Assembly (NCBI GenBank): GCA_020426085.1
Contig: JAGQQP010000097.1
Span: 1-10,430, forward strand
Direction of reading: 5' to 3'
Length of the DNA stretch: 10,430 nt
Source: Planctomycetaceae bacterium
Lineage (GTDB): Bacteria > Planctomycetota > Planctomycetia > Planctomycetales > Planctomycetaceae
A model generated the notes under the pieces. The model made no database searches. It was not told where the DNA came from and worked only from the letters and a program-made list of their open reading frames with translations. How positions within the stretch are numbered: position 1 is the stretch's first letter; the number at the start of each line of letters is the position of its first letter. Made by a program: the position numbers and the translations under genes. Shown piece after piece: positions 1 to 6,812 of this stretch.

Positions 1-986
1 TCCCCTTTGTCAGAACAGATATAGAAGCGGCCGTTGACAGCGGCAGGGGTGGGGACGTCAGAGAACTCTCCCTTTTCTTCGATGGTCCAGGCGACATGTG
101 ATTTGGTCACATCACCACTGCCACCGAGTTTGATTCCGGTTATCGAACCGCCGCGGGCATAAGGGGCAATCAGATAGCCATCGCTGACGACAGGCGAAGA
201 GATAGAGCGGAAGTATTTATGCTGGGTCGGATTCAACCCGCCAACCTGCCAGATCTGTTTTCCGGTCTGTGCATCGTGGGCAGTGACATGGTCTGCACCG
301 AGAACATAGATGATCTCTTTGCCATCCTGGTTGACGACGACGGGAGTCGAATAACTCTGATTCGCTTCTTCCGGTGCATCCAGATTACGGTCCTGTTTCC
401 AGGCTTCCTTTCCGGTCGCTTTGTCAAAGGCCACGATGTAAGAGTTATCGCTTTGCATACAGGCGATGACCACCAGATTATTTGTTAATACAGGGGAAGT
501 TCCCAGGTCCCACCAGAGAGTATCTTCGCCATAGATTTTCTGCAGGTTTTTCTGCCAGACAATTTTTCCTTCCCGGTTCAGACAGGCAAGGTCACCACTT
601 TTAAAATATGTGAAAACGAACTGGTCATCAACGACTGGAGAAGGGCTGCTGCCGCTTCCCTTTTTGTGTTTGCCGGCGCGTTCGGTACCGAAATTAGTCG
701 ACCATTTTTTCTTTCCCGAATTTTTATCCAGGCAGATGACTTCGTTCTTTCCATCTGTTGTGGTTGTCAGAAACAGGTCATCGCCCCAGATGACGGGGGT
801 TGAACCACTGATGCCAGGAAATGCCACTTCCCAGAGAATGTTGTTAGAACTGTCCCAGGAGACTGGGTAACCGGAACCTTCTGCAACGCCGTTGGAAGTC
901 GGCCCACGCCAGCCAGGCCAGTTACCTGCGAGTGTGGTCGAGGCGAGAAACAGGGAAAGAGTTAGGGTTGCCAGTAAAGCTTTCAT
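1..986 (-). CDS. Secreted PQQ-like beta-propeller repeat protein (3' end outside window)
   Basis: The frame is open from an ATG at 986 to the left edge, giving 328 visible residues with no stop. Residues 1-20 form a signal peptide (MKALLATLTL, ending STTLA), so the mature protein starts near GNWPGWRGP, a start typical of planctomycete PQQ-like proteins. Blade-closing tryptophan motifs recur: GKKKW (91-95), GKIVW (140-144), GKEAW (192-196), GKQIW (242-246) and HVAW (297-300), each followed by a strand with SPVV, TPVV or TPAAV. This is the PQQ-binding-like/BamB-like propeller fold. Neither a haem c motif nor a dehydrogenase signature is visible, so enzymatic use of PQQ is not supported; a periplasmic scaffold or binding role is more likely. 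An AGAGG ribosome binding site sits 7 nt before the start. The gene lies downstream of the sulfatase on the same strand, 120 nt away, and probably has its own promoter. Fold is fairly sure; function is not. Confidence 0.88.
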   Translation of the reverse strand, partial: MKALLATLTLSLFLASTTLAGNWPGWRGPTSNGVAEGSGYPVSWDSSNNILWEVAFPGISGSTPVIWGDDLFLTTTTDGKNEVICLDKNSGKKKWSTNFGTERAGKHKKGSGSSPSPVVDDQFVFTYFKSGDLACLNREGKIVWQKNLQKIYGEDTLWWDLGTSPVLTNNLVVIACMQSDNSYIVAFDKATGKEAWKQDRNLDAPEEANQSYSTPVVVNQDGKEIIYVLGADHVTAHDAQTGKQIWQVGGLNPTQHKYFRSISSPVVSDGYLIAPYARGGSITGIKLGGSGDVTKSHVAWTIEEKGEFSDVPTPAAVNGRFYICSDKG

Positions 987-993
987 TATGATA

Positions 994-998
994 CCTCT
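994..998 (-). promoter_or_regulatory. Ribosome binding site of the beta-propeller gene
   Basis: On the minus strand AGAGG is followed by a 7-nt spacer and the ATG at 986-984. This fixes the start codon and agrees with the signal peptide beginning exactly there. Confidence 0.6.
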
Positions 999-1080
999 GA
1001 CTGTGTGAACTTTTTTGCGAACCGGGTTTGGTGAGCAATTTGAATTTATGGTTGGAATCAGTTACATGGTGAGACCACCG

Positions 1081-1110
1081 ATTATAGCACGGTAGGAAAA
1101 CAGATTTCAT
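1081..1110 (-). promoter_or_regulatory. Candidate sigma-70-type promoter for the beta-propeller gene
   Basis: On the minus strand a perfect TATAAT lies at 1086-1081. ATGAAA (four of six matches to TTGACA) lies at 1110-1105, with an 18-nt spacer. The -35 element would overlap the stop codon of the sulfatase gene. The leader to the ATG at 986 would be about 85-90 nt and would contain a small GGTG/CACC hairpin (1066-1077). The -10 match is strong; the -35 is only moderate. It implies that the propeller gene can be transcribed apart from the sulfatase operon. Confidence 0.4.
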
Positions 1111-2585
1111 TCAGAATCGAAGTATTTTTTTACGATCCAGTCAGGTTGGTGCGGGTCTGGTTTTCGTTTCCGCCCCGTCAGATCAATGGCTTCCGGCTTC
1201 GGATGATCAGATGTGAGCGACTGTTTGTCGTCCGTTTTTTTCTGCCATGCTTTCAGTTCCGACAGCATTTTCTCAATGCGCTGTTTCTGATCCGGATGCT
1301 CGGACAGGTCCTTTAATTCGTATGGATCTTCTTTGAGATCAAACAGTTGTGTTTTATTGATCTGAGGATAGCGAATCAGTTTCCAGCGATCATCGCGAAC
1401 GGCCCGCATCAGATCTTCATAAGTGGTAAACAGTGTGTCGCGAACCCGATCTGATTTTCCGCGCCAGATGGGAGCCAGATCGGATCCTTCCACACCAGTG
1501 GGGACCTGAATCTGAGCCAAATCACAGACGGTCGGAAAAATATCATACAGGTAAACCAGCGCGTCGCTGGATTTATTTTCGGGGATTCCAGGGCCTTTAA
1601 AGATCAATGGTGATTTCATGCTGTGCTCGTACAGGTTCTGTTTCCCCAGCAAGCCATGACTGCCGATTGCCAGTCCATGATCGGAAGAGTAAATCACGAT
1701 CGTATTGCTGTCGAGTTTTCTCTCTTTCAGTGTCTGCAGGATACGGCCGATCTGATGATCCATGTGGGTAATCATTCCATAATATGCCGCCAGTTGTTCG
1801 CGAACGATTTCCGGTTGTCGTGGCCACCCGGTCAATGCTTCATCTCGGCCGGTTAACCAGCCGTTGTTAAACGGGTGCTGCGGCATGAAATTTTTGGGGA
1901 GCGGAGGATGATTATTTTCATACACCTTCATTGCCGAAGCGGGAGGCATCCGCGGATCATGGGGTGCCGTGAATGCCACGTAAGCATAAAAAGGTTTCTC
2001 GGCGGGTTGCTGCTGCAAAAAATCGACAGCGGCATCAACAAAGAGTTCGCTCGAAAACTTTTCGCCAGTCCGTTTGTTTTCAAACTTGCCATTTTTCAAG
2101 TCGACGACCGGCACTTTCAGATGGTCCGACATGCCACCGATGAAAGCAGCCGTTCCCGTTGTAAAACTCTTCTGAAATGAATCGCGGTGGTTGTGCCATT
2201 TCCCTGTCCCGAATGTTTCGTATCCCGCCTGCTTCAGTAACTGTGGAAGGGTAATGACCCCTTTCAGGTCCATGGGAACGTGGTAGAGCGAACGACCACT
2301 ATTCAACATCGCACGGCTTGGCTGACAGACGGCACCGTGGATTGATCCCATACAGTAGGCATTACGAAAACTGAATCCCGATTTCACCAGCTGATCCAGA
2401 TTCGGAGTCTGAATGTGGGGATTGTCGTAAGCCGCGACAGCATCGGCCCGCTGGTCATCACTGAAAAGAAACAGAATATTCGGACGCTTCGGCTTCTCCG
2501 CGGCAGTTGATGTCTGACTGTGCAAAATAAATGAACAGAAAAAAATCAGAGCGTATAAGAATAAATATCGCAGATGAGCTGTCAT
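1107..2585 (-). CDS. Secreted type I (formylglycine-dependent) sulfatase
   Basis: Predicted 492-aa arylsulfatase-family enzyme that hydrolyses a sulfate ester outside the cytoplasm; the substrate cannot be read from sequence. The start at 2585 is preferred because AGGA lies 7 nt upstream and a signal peptide follows (hydrophobic residues 7-21, probable cleavage after TSTAA near 29). Family motifs are in order: metal-binding SDDQ at 42-45, the formylglycine signature CQPSR at 87-91 (Cys87 to be oxidised, Arg91), GKWH at 128-131, APHDPR at 208-213 and SDHG at 301-304. The last is followed by GSHGLLGKQNLYEHS, typical of the family. The C-terminal region (about 385-440, including RDDRWKLIRY) matches the usual small domain. 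Length is normal and all key residues are present. It lies 37 nt after the CoA-ligase gene and is probably co-transcribed with it. An in-frame ATG eight codons upstream is possible but would spoil the RBS spacing. An FGE-type maturase must be encoded elsewhere. Confidence 0.93.
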   Translation of the reverse strand: MTAHLRYLFLYALIFFCSFILHSQTSTAAEKPKRPNILFLFSDDQRADAVAAYDNPHIQTPNLDQLVKSGFSFRNAYCMGSIHGAVCQPSRAMLNSGRSLYHVPMDLKGVITLPQLLKQAGYETFGTGKWHNHRDSFQKSFTTGTAAFIGGMSDHLKVPVVDLKNGKFENKRTGEKFSSELFVDAAVDFLQQQPAEKPFYAYVAFTAPHDPRMPPASAMKVYENNHPPLPKNFMPQHPFNNGWLTGRDEALTGWPRQPEIVREQLAAYYGMITHMDHQIGRILQTLKERKLDSNTIVIYSSDHGLAIGSHGLLGKQNLYEHSMKSPLIFKGPGIPENKSSDALVYLYDIFPTVCDLAQIQVPTGVEGSDLAPIWRGKSDRVRDTLFTTYEDLMRAVRDDRWKLIRYPQINKTQLFDLKEDPYELKDLSEHPDQKQRIEKMLSELKAWQKKTDDKQSLTSDHPKPEAIDLTGRKRKPDPHQPDWIVKKYFDSE

Positions 2586-2592
2586 GGAAAGT

Positions 2593-2596
2593 TCCT
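2593..2596 (-). promoter_or_regulatory. Ribosome binding site deciding the sulfatase start
   Basis: AGGA on the minus strand is 7 nt before the ATG at 2585-2583, in the 37-nt gap after the ligase stop codon. It favours this start over an ATG 24 nt further upstream in the same frame. Confidence 0.5.
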
Positions 2597-2622
2597 GTAA
2601 AAAAAGCATCTCGTTAGCGAGT

Positions 2623-3924
2623 TCAGTCAATCTTAAAGAAGCGGCGGCCTTTGAGTTCGAAACGGGGTAATGCACCGGGAGCGACGGTAATCACTTCCGC
2701 ATTGAAGTTCAGTCGATCCTTAATCGCATGACTGACGTCATGAACTAACTGCTGAGGATCTGCTGAGGCGGAATCCGTCGGTTCCAGTTCGATCTTCATA
2801 TGCTGCATCGAACGAATGGTGCGGACTTCGATGCGGTATTCAGCAATGCGGTCAAATGTACGCAGGATTGCTTCCAGGCTGGAGGGAAACACGTTGTTGC
2901 CTCGTATGATGACCATATCATCCGCGCGTCCCAGAATGCCTCCCTTTAATCGCAGCAAAGAGCGACCGGAAGGGCAGGGTGATGTATCTTCTGAAACCAG
3001 ATCCCCCGTGCGATACCGAATCAGGGGAGAGCCGACTCGTCCCAGATTCGTGATAATCAATTCTCCCTGTTCGCCGGGTGTCACTGGTTCCAATGTTTCT
3101 GAATTGACGATTTCAGCGATACATTCCGTTTCCAGAATATTCAGACTGCCCGGACTCTCGAGTGGTTCAATGCCCAACGCGCCGATTTCCGTCATGCCCC
3201 AGTGATCAAAGACCCGCGCTCCCCAGGCCTGACCGATGCGAAGTTTGGTCGCTTCGATGTTTCCCCCCGGTTCACCGGCGACAACCAGGGCACGCACTCG
3301 ACTGGCGGCGAGGTTAATGTTTTCTGCTTCAGCGACTTCCGCCAGGCGCAATGCGTAGGTGGGGGTACAGCAGACCGCGGTAATGTTGTTGTCGAGGATC
3401 ATCTGTAACCGGGCTTCACTGCCCATGCCGCCACCGGCCAGGCAGAAATTGCCACGCCGGGTAGCACCTTCAAAGGCAGCCCAGAAACCCACAAAAGGGC
3501 CGAATGAAAAAGGAAAGTACAGGCGATCTTCCGGGTAGAGGCCGACCATGCGATAGATCTGTGCCCAGCATTCTCCAAACCAGTCCCAGCTGGCTTTGGT
3601 ATCCAGCCAGCGCATGGGTGAGCCGGTGGTTCCCGATGTCTGATGCATGCGCGTGTAATGGTCGACAGGATAAGTCAGATTCGTTCCGTAAGGCGCGTAG
3701 GCCAGATGATCTTCTACCAGTTCCGATTTGGTGGTAATCGGCAATTTCTGCAGGTCGGACAAGGTCTGGATCGAGTTGACATCAACGTCTGCTGCTTCCC
3801 ATTTCTTCTGCCAGAACGCATTGGTTGCAGAGACCTCTTTCAGAAGGTGTTGCAGGCGTTGCAGTTGGCGTGCCTGAAGAGCCTCCCGGTTCAGGTTTTC
3901 CGGCTCGGTTACTGGTGTATTCAT
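2623..3924 (-). CDS. Phenylacetate-CoA ligase-like adenylate-forming enzyme (PaaK/CapK family)
   Basis: Predicted 433-aa cytosolic ligase that activates a carboxylate with ATP and transfers it to CoA (or possibly another thiol). Motifs: P-loop-like TSGTTGSP at 96-103, the adenylate-binding region FDHWGMTEIG at 239-248, YRTGD at 304-308, the hinge GRADDMVIIRG at 332-342 followed by NNVFPSSLE, and a C-terminal catalytic-lysine candidate Lys425 in FELKGRR. Length and the compact C-terminal domain fit PaaK rather than the longer acyl-CoA synthetases. No other phenylacetate-degradation gene (paaABCDE, paaG, paaZ) is nearby, so paaK itself is not claimed; the acid substrate is unknown. It is the first gene of a probable operon with the sulfatase. 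No clear Shine-Dalgarno precedes the ATG at 3924, although no better start exists in frame for 90 codons, and the leader holds inverted repeats at 3936-4002. Confidence 0.88.
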   Translation of the reverse strand: MNTPVTEPENLNREALQARQLQRLQHLLKEVSATNAFWQKKWEAADVDVNSIQTLSDLQKLPITTKSELVEDHLAYAPYGTNLTYPVDHYTRMHQTSGTTGSPMRWLDTKASWDWFGECWAQIYRMVGLYPEDRLYFPFSFGPFVGFWAAFEGATRRGNFCLAGGGMGSEARLQMILDNNITAVCCTPTYALRLAEVAEAENINLAASRVRALVVAGEPGGNIEATKLRIGQAWGARVFDHWGMTEIGALGIEPLESPGSLNILETECIAEIVNSETLEPVTPGEQGELIITNLGRVGSPLIRYRTGDLVSEDTSPCPSGRSLLRLKGGILGRADDMVIIRGNNVFPSSLEAILRTFDRIAEYRIEVRTIRSMQHMKIELEPTDSASADPQQLVHDVSHAIKDRLNFNAEVITVAPGALPRFELKGRRFFKID

Positions 3925-3935
3925 TATCGTATTAA

Positions 3936-4002
3936 CTCAGTTGTCTGGGGGAGCATCAAAAGTTGAGATTTGGGGTTCTCCCTTATTCTGCCGCAACTTG
4001 AG
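3936..4002 (-). repeat. Nested inverted repeats in the leader of the CoA-ligase gene
   Basis: CTCAGTTG (3936-3943) is complementary to CAACTTGAG (3994-4002) with one bulged base, and GGGAG (3949-3953) pairs with CTCCC (3978-3982) inside it. The arm CAACTT (3994-3999) can instead pair with AAGTTG (3960-3965), so two folds exclude each other. The block lies 12-78 nt upstream of the ligase ATG, where a 5' leader would be. It may be regulatory RNA or a DNA-level site, but short stems with long loops also arise by chance. Confidence 0.3.
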
Positions 4003-4051
4003 TGAATTTCCAACCTAAAGAGCAATCCACGGTAGAAAATATCCGCCGGAA

Positions 4052-4083
4052 ATCAAACGTTCCCCATTCTGGAACCGTTTGAT
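4052..4083. repeat. Inverted repeat ATCAAACG/CGTTTGAT with extended stem
   Basis: Left arm ATCAAACG (4052-4059) is perfectly repeated inverted as CGTTTGAT (4076-4083). The stem continues inward with TTCC (4060-4063) against GGAA (4071-4074), with a single bulged C at 4075 and a 7-nt loop (4064-4070), for 12 base pairs in all. It lies about 130 nt upstream of the ligase gene and about 195 nt upstream of the plus-strand gene. There is no T run after it on either strand, so a dimeric-regulator operator or structured RNA is more likely than a terminator. Confidence 0.5.
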
Positions 4084-4150
4084 ATTTAAAGGGTTATTGA
4101 AGTGAAACTATCTAATACGACCATTTCAACAAGCACTCAAGTCGCCAATT

Positions 4151-4297
4151 ATGAAGGACGATGATATCGATACAGTAGGCTTTCCTGATTATCGAAAGAG
4201 ATATGGTTCAGATGAGAATCGGGATCGTCTGATCATTGACGACAACAGAAGAAATGACATCTGGAGACGAGGACTTTATGGGAGCGGATGGCGGTAG
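4151..4297 (+). CDS. Doubtful short ORF, 48 codons, overlapping the next gene's start
   Basis: An ATG at 4151 opens a frame to TAG at 4295-4297. The product would be 48 aa, very polar (MKDDDIDTVGF at the start, RRNDIWRRGLYGSGWR at the end), with no signal peptide or membrane segment. It overlaps the first codons of the next gene in another frame. No Shine-Dalgarno precedes it. It could be a leader peptide affecting the start of the downstream gene, but most likely it is chance; I recognise no family. Confidence 0.15.
   Translation: MKDDDIDTVGFPDYRKRYGSDENRDRLIIDDNRRNDIWRRGLYGSGWR
4269..4273 (+). promoter_or_regulatory. Ribosome binding site candidate favouring the ATG at 4278
   Basis: GAGGA lies 4 nt before the ATG at 4278-4280. 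The spacing is slightly short, but neither upstream alternative in the same frame (TTG at 4236, ATG at 4254) has a comparable site. Confidence 0.35.
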
Positions 4298-4808
4298 CAA
4301 AGAGTTGAAACTGGGATTCCTGACTACAATTGAATGTCCTGATGGTTCACTGATTGGCGGCTTGCTGGTGACGAATCACTTTGGCAGGCCACTGGAATTT
4401 CAATGCACAACTCCTGTCAAACCAAACCGGACTCAGGAGGTCTTATACGGTCCGACTCTGGTTCCCTTTCTGCTGGGAGAAGTGATTGGTCAGACACTCG
4501 TTGAAAAAATGAATGTCAAACCGAACCTGGTCCTGATTGAACAGGAACAGGCCATTGAGCTGCAGAACCATATTTCGATTCCCGTTGCCATTCTGTCAGA
4601 CGTGGAACAGATTGTTGAAGAAAACTCCGCCTTCATCAGTGAGCAGGTGGGAAAGAACCGTTTGCGATTTGATGCGGCGCATCAGACTGGAAAAACAGCG
4701 ATTGAAAATACCAGCCGCAATATCCCGGTTGACGCCGACCTGGGCGAACCTTTTGAGCGTGTTCGTGAAGCTTTGAACGAAGCGGTCAAAATGGGATCAT
4801 CCCGTTAA
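4278..4808 (+). CDS. Unrecognised cytosolic protein next to a SNF2 ATPase
   Basis: Predicted 176 aa from the ATG at 4278; starts at 4254 (184 aa) or TTG 4236 (190 aa) are also open, and a stop lies just before 4236. I do not recognise a characterised family. No signal peptide, membrane segment, cysteine cluster or nucleotide-binding loop is visible, so it is probably a soluble cytosolic protein. The N-terminal half (about 11-75) reads as a compact alpha/beta unit: LGFLTTIE, GGLLVTN, GRPLEF, then TPVKPNRTQEVLYGPTL and LLGEVIGQTL. It is rich in sharply conserved-looking Gly and Pro turns. The last third (about 120-176) is charged and helical, a possible docking tail. The SNF2 gene starts 63 nt downstream on the same strand with no visible terminator between them, so co-transcription is likely. 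A role as a partner or regulator of that ATPase is inference from position only. Confidence 0.8.
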   Translation: MGADGGSKELKLGFLTTIECPDGSLIGGLLVTNHFGRPLEFQCTTPVKPNRTQEVLYGPTLVPFLLGEVIGQTLVEKMNVKPNLVLIEQEQAIELQNHISIPVAILSDVEQIVEENSAFISEQVGKNRLRFDAAHQTGKTAIENTSRNIPVDADLGEPFERVREALNEAVKMGSSR

Positions 4809-4871
4809 ACCGCCGTTGAAACAGTGTGTTAAATCAAGCTGAATTGACTTCCTTCCCCAGCAGGCAGATAC

Positions 4872-6800
4872 GTGGAATTTTCAGAGCCAGATATTCAAAA
4901 TCAACAACAGTCCAATACGTCAACCGGTCATTCGGGTGGCCCTCATTTTTTCCCTCACGCTGAGAATCCTGCACAGACAGCGATCACAGACGCAGATCGC
5001 TGGCAGCTCAAGCAACAGATCAACAGCGAATCCATTCCTCTGGCAGTTTCAACGTCTGTCTTTGCCTCCGGTATGAACGGAGCGCTCACGCGCAAATTCA
5101 ATCTGGAGACCTCGTCACTGACGTTGATTGAAAAAGCGGGTCTGCAACCTAAATGGAAACCGACCAAGCCCCGCGTCAAAACCTTTGGGATGACTTTTCC
5201 AGACGGGCTGGAATTCATCCCTCCCAAACCGGAAAAAGAAGAGAAAACAGAACTCAGTCAGATTGAAGGTCCCAAAGCTGCCAGCATCGAACCGGGTGAG
5301 CGCAAAAAAAGTACCAGGCTCAAGCCGCCTGCCAATGCGTTGTCGCTGGAAGACCGCCTGTTTTATCTGCTGCAACCTCCACTCCAGTCGTGGCTGGCTG
5401 GACAGGAGCTGATCATGCCTTTCGAGCCGTTCCCCTACCAGTATGAGGGGATCGCCTGGTTGTTTTCGCAGAAGTCGGCTTTACTGGCGGATGAAATGGG
5501 GCTGGGAAAAACCATGCAGACCATTACCGGTGTGCGTCTGTTGTTACGCAGCGGTCAGGTGAGACGTATTCTGCTGGTCTGTCCTAAACCACTGATTCCC
5601 AACTGGCAGCGTGAGTTTAAATTCTGGGCGGAAGAACTCCCGGTTACGGTTGTGCAAGGGGATACGGCACGCCGACGCATGATCTGGGAAATGCCCAATA
5701 ATCCGATTCTGATCGCCAATTATGAATCGATGTCGCGCGATTTTGAAACGATGGGGGAAGAGAACCTGCCCCGCTTTGACCTGGTTGTCCTCGATGAAGC
5801 GCAGCGCATCAAAAACCGCGACTCCCGCACGGCGGAAGTTGCCCGTTCTATTCCCCGTAAACGGAGCTGGGCGCTTACCGGAACACCGATTGAAAACCGG
5901 CACGAAGAGATGTCTTCTCTGTTCGAATGGATGGAAATTATTCCGCCGCGGGGCACGCCCGATTTGAGGCAGTTACAGGTGCTTTCCAAAGAATTCATTT
6001 TACGTCGCACCAAAGATCTGGTGATGACCGATTTGCCGCCTCGCCTGGATCGTCCCGCATATCTGGAACTCAATCCGGCCCAACAGCATGCCTACGATAC
6101 AGCTGAAAAAGATGGTGTGATCCAGCTGAATGAAATGGGTGATTCGATCACGGTTCAACACGTATTTGAACTGGTATTGCGGCTCAAGCAGATCACCAAC
6201 TTCGACCCGGTGACAGGAGACAGTTCGAAACTGGATCGTCTGGAAGCAGATATGGAAGAAATCGCCGCCAGTGGTGGTAAGGCGATTTTATTCAGCCAGT
6301 GGACCAAACCTCTGGACTTTATGGCGAAACGGTTAGAGCGGTTTGGCACCCTCGTTTATCATGGCGGAATTCCCACTAAGCAGCGCGAGCCCATTCTCGA
6401 TCAGTTCAAACATGATCCAAATTCGCATCTGCTGCTGATGAGCTACGGAACCGGGGCTGTCGGATTGAACCTGCAATTTGCCGGCTACGTCTTTCTGTTT
6501 GACCGCTGGTGGAACCCGGCTATTGAAGACCAGGCAATTAACAGAGCCCATCGTATCGGTCAGAAAACTCAGGTGATTGTGACCAAGTTTGTCTGCAAAA
6601 ATACGATCGAGGAACGCATCGACATGGTCCTCGAACAGAAGCGGGAACTGTTCCGTTCGATTCTGGGAGACGGCGATACGACCTGCGAATCGCGAAGCCT
6701 GACCGCTGCGGAGATCTTCGGCCTGTTCGACCTCAAACAGAAAAAAGGGGACGTGACCAAAAAGATCGCGCCCCAGGTTCCTGGAAAATCCGCTGCCTGA
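4872..6800 (+). CDS. SNF2-family DNA-dependent ATPase (DEAD/DEAH-type helicase superfamily 2)
   Basis: Predicted 642-aa ATPase that would move along or remodel protein-DNA complexes using ATP. The start is GTG at 4872, with AGCAGG 7 nt upstream. Residues 1-35 are Q/S/N/H-rich and 120-155 are Lys/Glu/Pro-rich, within a roughly 180-aa N-terminal region I cannot assign. The motor follows: [11 protein letters not shown] (187-197, Q motif and motif Ia area), Walker [10 protein letters not shown] (206-214), Walker B box DEAQ (308-311), motif [12 protein letters not shown] (335-343). The second RecA lobe has ILFSQWT (472-478), YHGG (496-499), GAVGLNLQ (528-535) and [11 protein letters not shown] (554-564) with its arginine finger candidates. 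All core motifs look intact. No SWIM zinc finger, HNH, PLD or other nuclease domain is present, unlike many SNF2 proteins in restriction or defence loci. Bacterial relatives include RapA-like transcription recyclers; an exact role cannot be assigned. Confidence 0.92.
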   Translation: MEFSEPDIQNQQQSNTSTGHSGGPHFFPHAENPAQTAITDADRWQLKQQINSESIPLAVSTSVFASGMNGALTRKFNLETSSLTLIEKAGLQPKWKPTKPRVKTFGMTFPDGLEFIPPKPEKEEKTELSQIEGPKAASIEPGERKKSTRLKPPANALSLEDRLFYLLQPPLQSWLAGQELIMPFEPFPYQYEGIAWLFSQKSALLADEMGLGKTMQTITGVRLLLRSGQVRRILLVCPKPLIPNWQREFKFWAEELPVTVVQGDTARRRMIWEMPNNPILIANYESMSRDFETMGEENLPRFDLVVLDEAQRIKNRDSRTAEVARSIPRKRSWALTGTPIENRHEEMSSLFEWMEIIPPRGTPDLRQLQVLSKEFILRRTKDLVMTDLPPRLDRPAYLELNPAQQHAYDTAEKDGVIQLNEMGDSITVQHVFELVLRLKQITNFDPVTGDSSKLDRLEADMEEIAASGGKAILFSQWTKPLDFMAKRLERFGTLVYHGGIPTKQREPILDQFKHDPNSHLLLMSYGTGAVGLNLQFAGYVFLFDRWWNPAIEDQAINRAHRIGQKTQVIVTKFVCKNTIEERIDMVLEQKRELFRSILGDGDTTCESRSLTAAEIFGLFDLKQKKGDVTKKIAPQVPGKSAA

Positions 6801-6810
6801 TTCAGCAGGC
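6795..6810. terminator. Weak hairpin between convergent genes, possible bidirectional terminator
   Basis: GCCTG (6795-6799) and CAGGC (6806-6810) form a 5-bp stem with a 6-nt loop. It overlaps the SNF2 stop codon and lies 2 nt beyond the hydrolase stop codon. The position suits a shared terminator, but the stem is short and only a four-base T run follows on the minus strand (none on plus), so this is a weak call. Confidence 0.22.
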
Positions 6811-6812
6811 TG

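Larger units (their letters stand above)
3925..4277. other. Divergent intergenic region between the ligase and SNF2 modules
   Basis: These about 350 bases separate two divergent transcription units and should hold both promoters. I see two sets of inverted repeats (listed separately), AT-rich segments around 4084-4120, and a doubtful short ORF starting at 4151. No -35/-10 pair convinces me: TTAAAG at 4086 with TATCTA at 4109 is 17 nt apart but poorly matched. No tRNA-like fold or mobile-element end is visible. Confidence 0.5.

Noticed and set aside
1..986. PQQ-dependent alcohol dehydrogenase
   Set aside because: The visible part shows propeller blades with Trp motifs, but no recognisable catalytic Asp/vicinal-Cys signature or haem c motif.
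1623..2180. Open frames on the plus strand opposite the sulfatase
   Set aside because: They are antisense to a well-supported gene, lack ribosome binding sites and show no recognisable protein features; similar frames opposite the ligase, SNF2 and barrel genes were rejected for the same reason.
2610..2621. CTCG/CGAG hairpin between ligase and sulfatase as a terminator
   Set aside because: Only four base pairs, and the sulfatase ribosome binding site follows at once, so it is unlikely to end transcription.
2586..2675. Longer sulfatase starting at 2675, overlapping the ligase gene
   Set aside because: The extension has no signal-peptide logic and would overlap the ligase end by 53 nt; the 2585 start has a ribosome binding site and an immediate signal peptide.
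4236..4277. TTG at 4236 or ATG at 4254 as the start of the small protein before SNF2
   Set aside because: Both are in frame and possible, but neither has a ribosome binding site comparable to GAGGA before 4278; kept only as alternatives.
4844..4872. Promoter for SNF2 based on TTGACT at about 4844
   Set aside because: No -10-like element follows at a usable distance before the GTG start, so co-transcription with the preceding gene is simpler.
4278..6800. SNF2 pair as an antiviral defence module (DISARM-like or restriction-linked)
   Set aside because: No methyltransferase, nuclease, PLD domain or DUF1998-like gene is present in the window, and the neighbours look like housekeeping and secretion genes.
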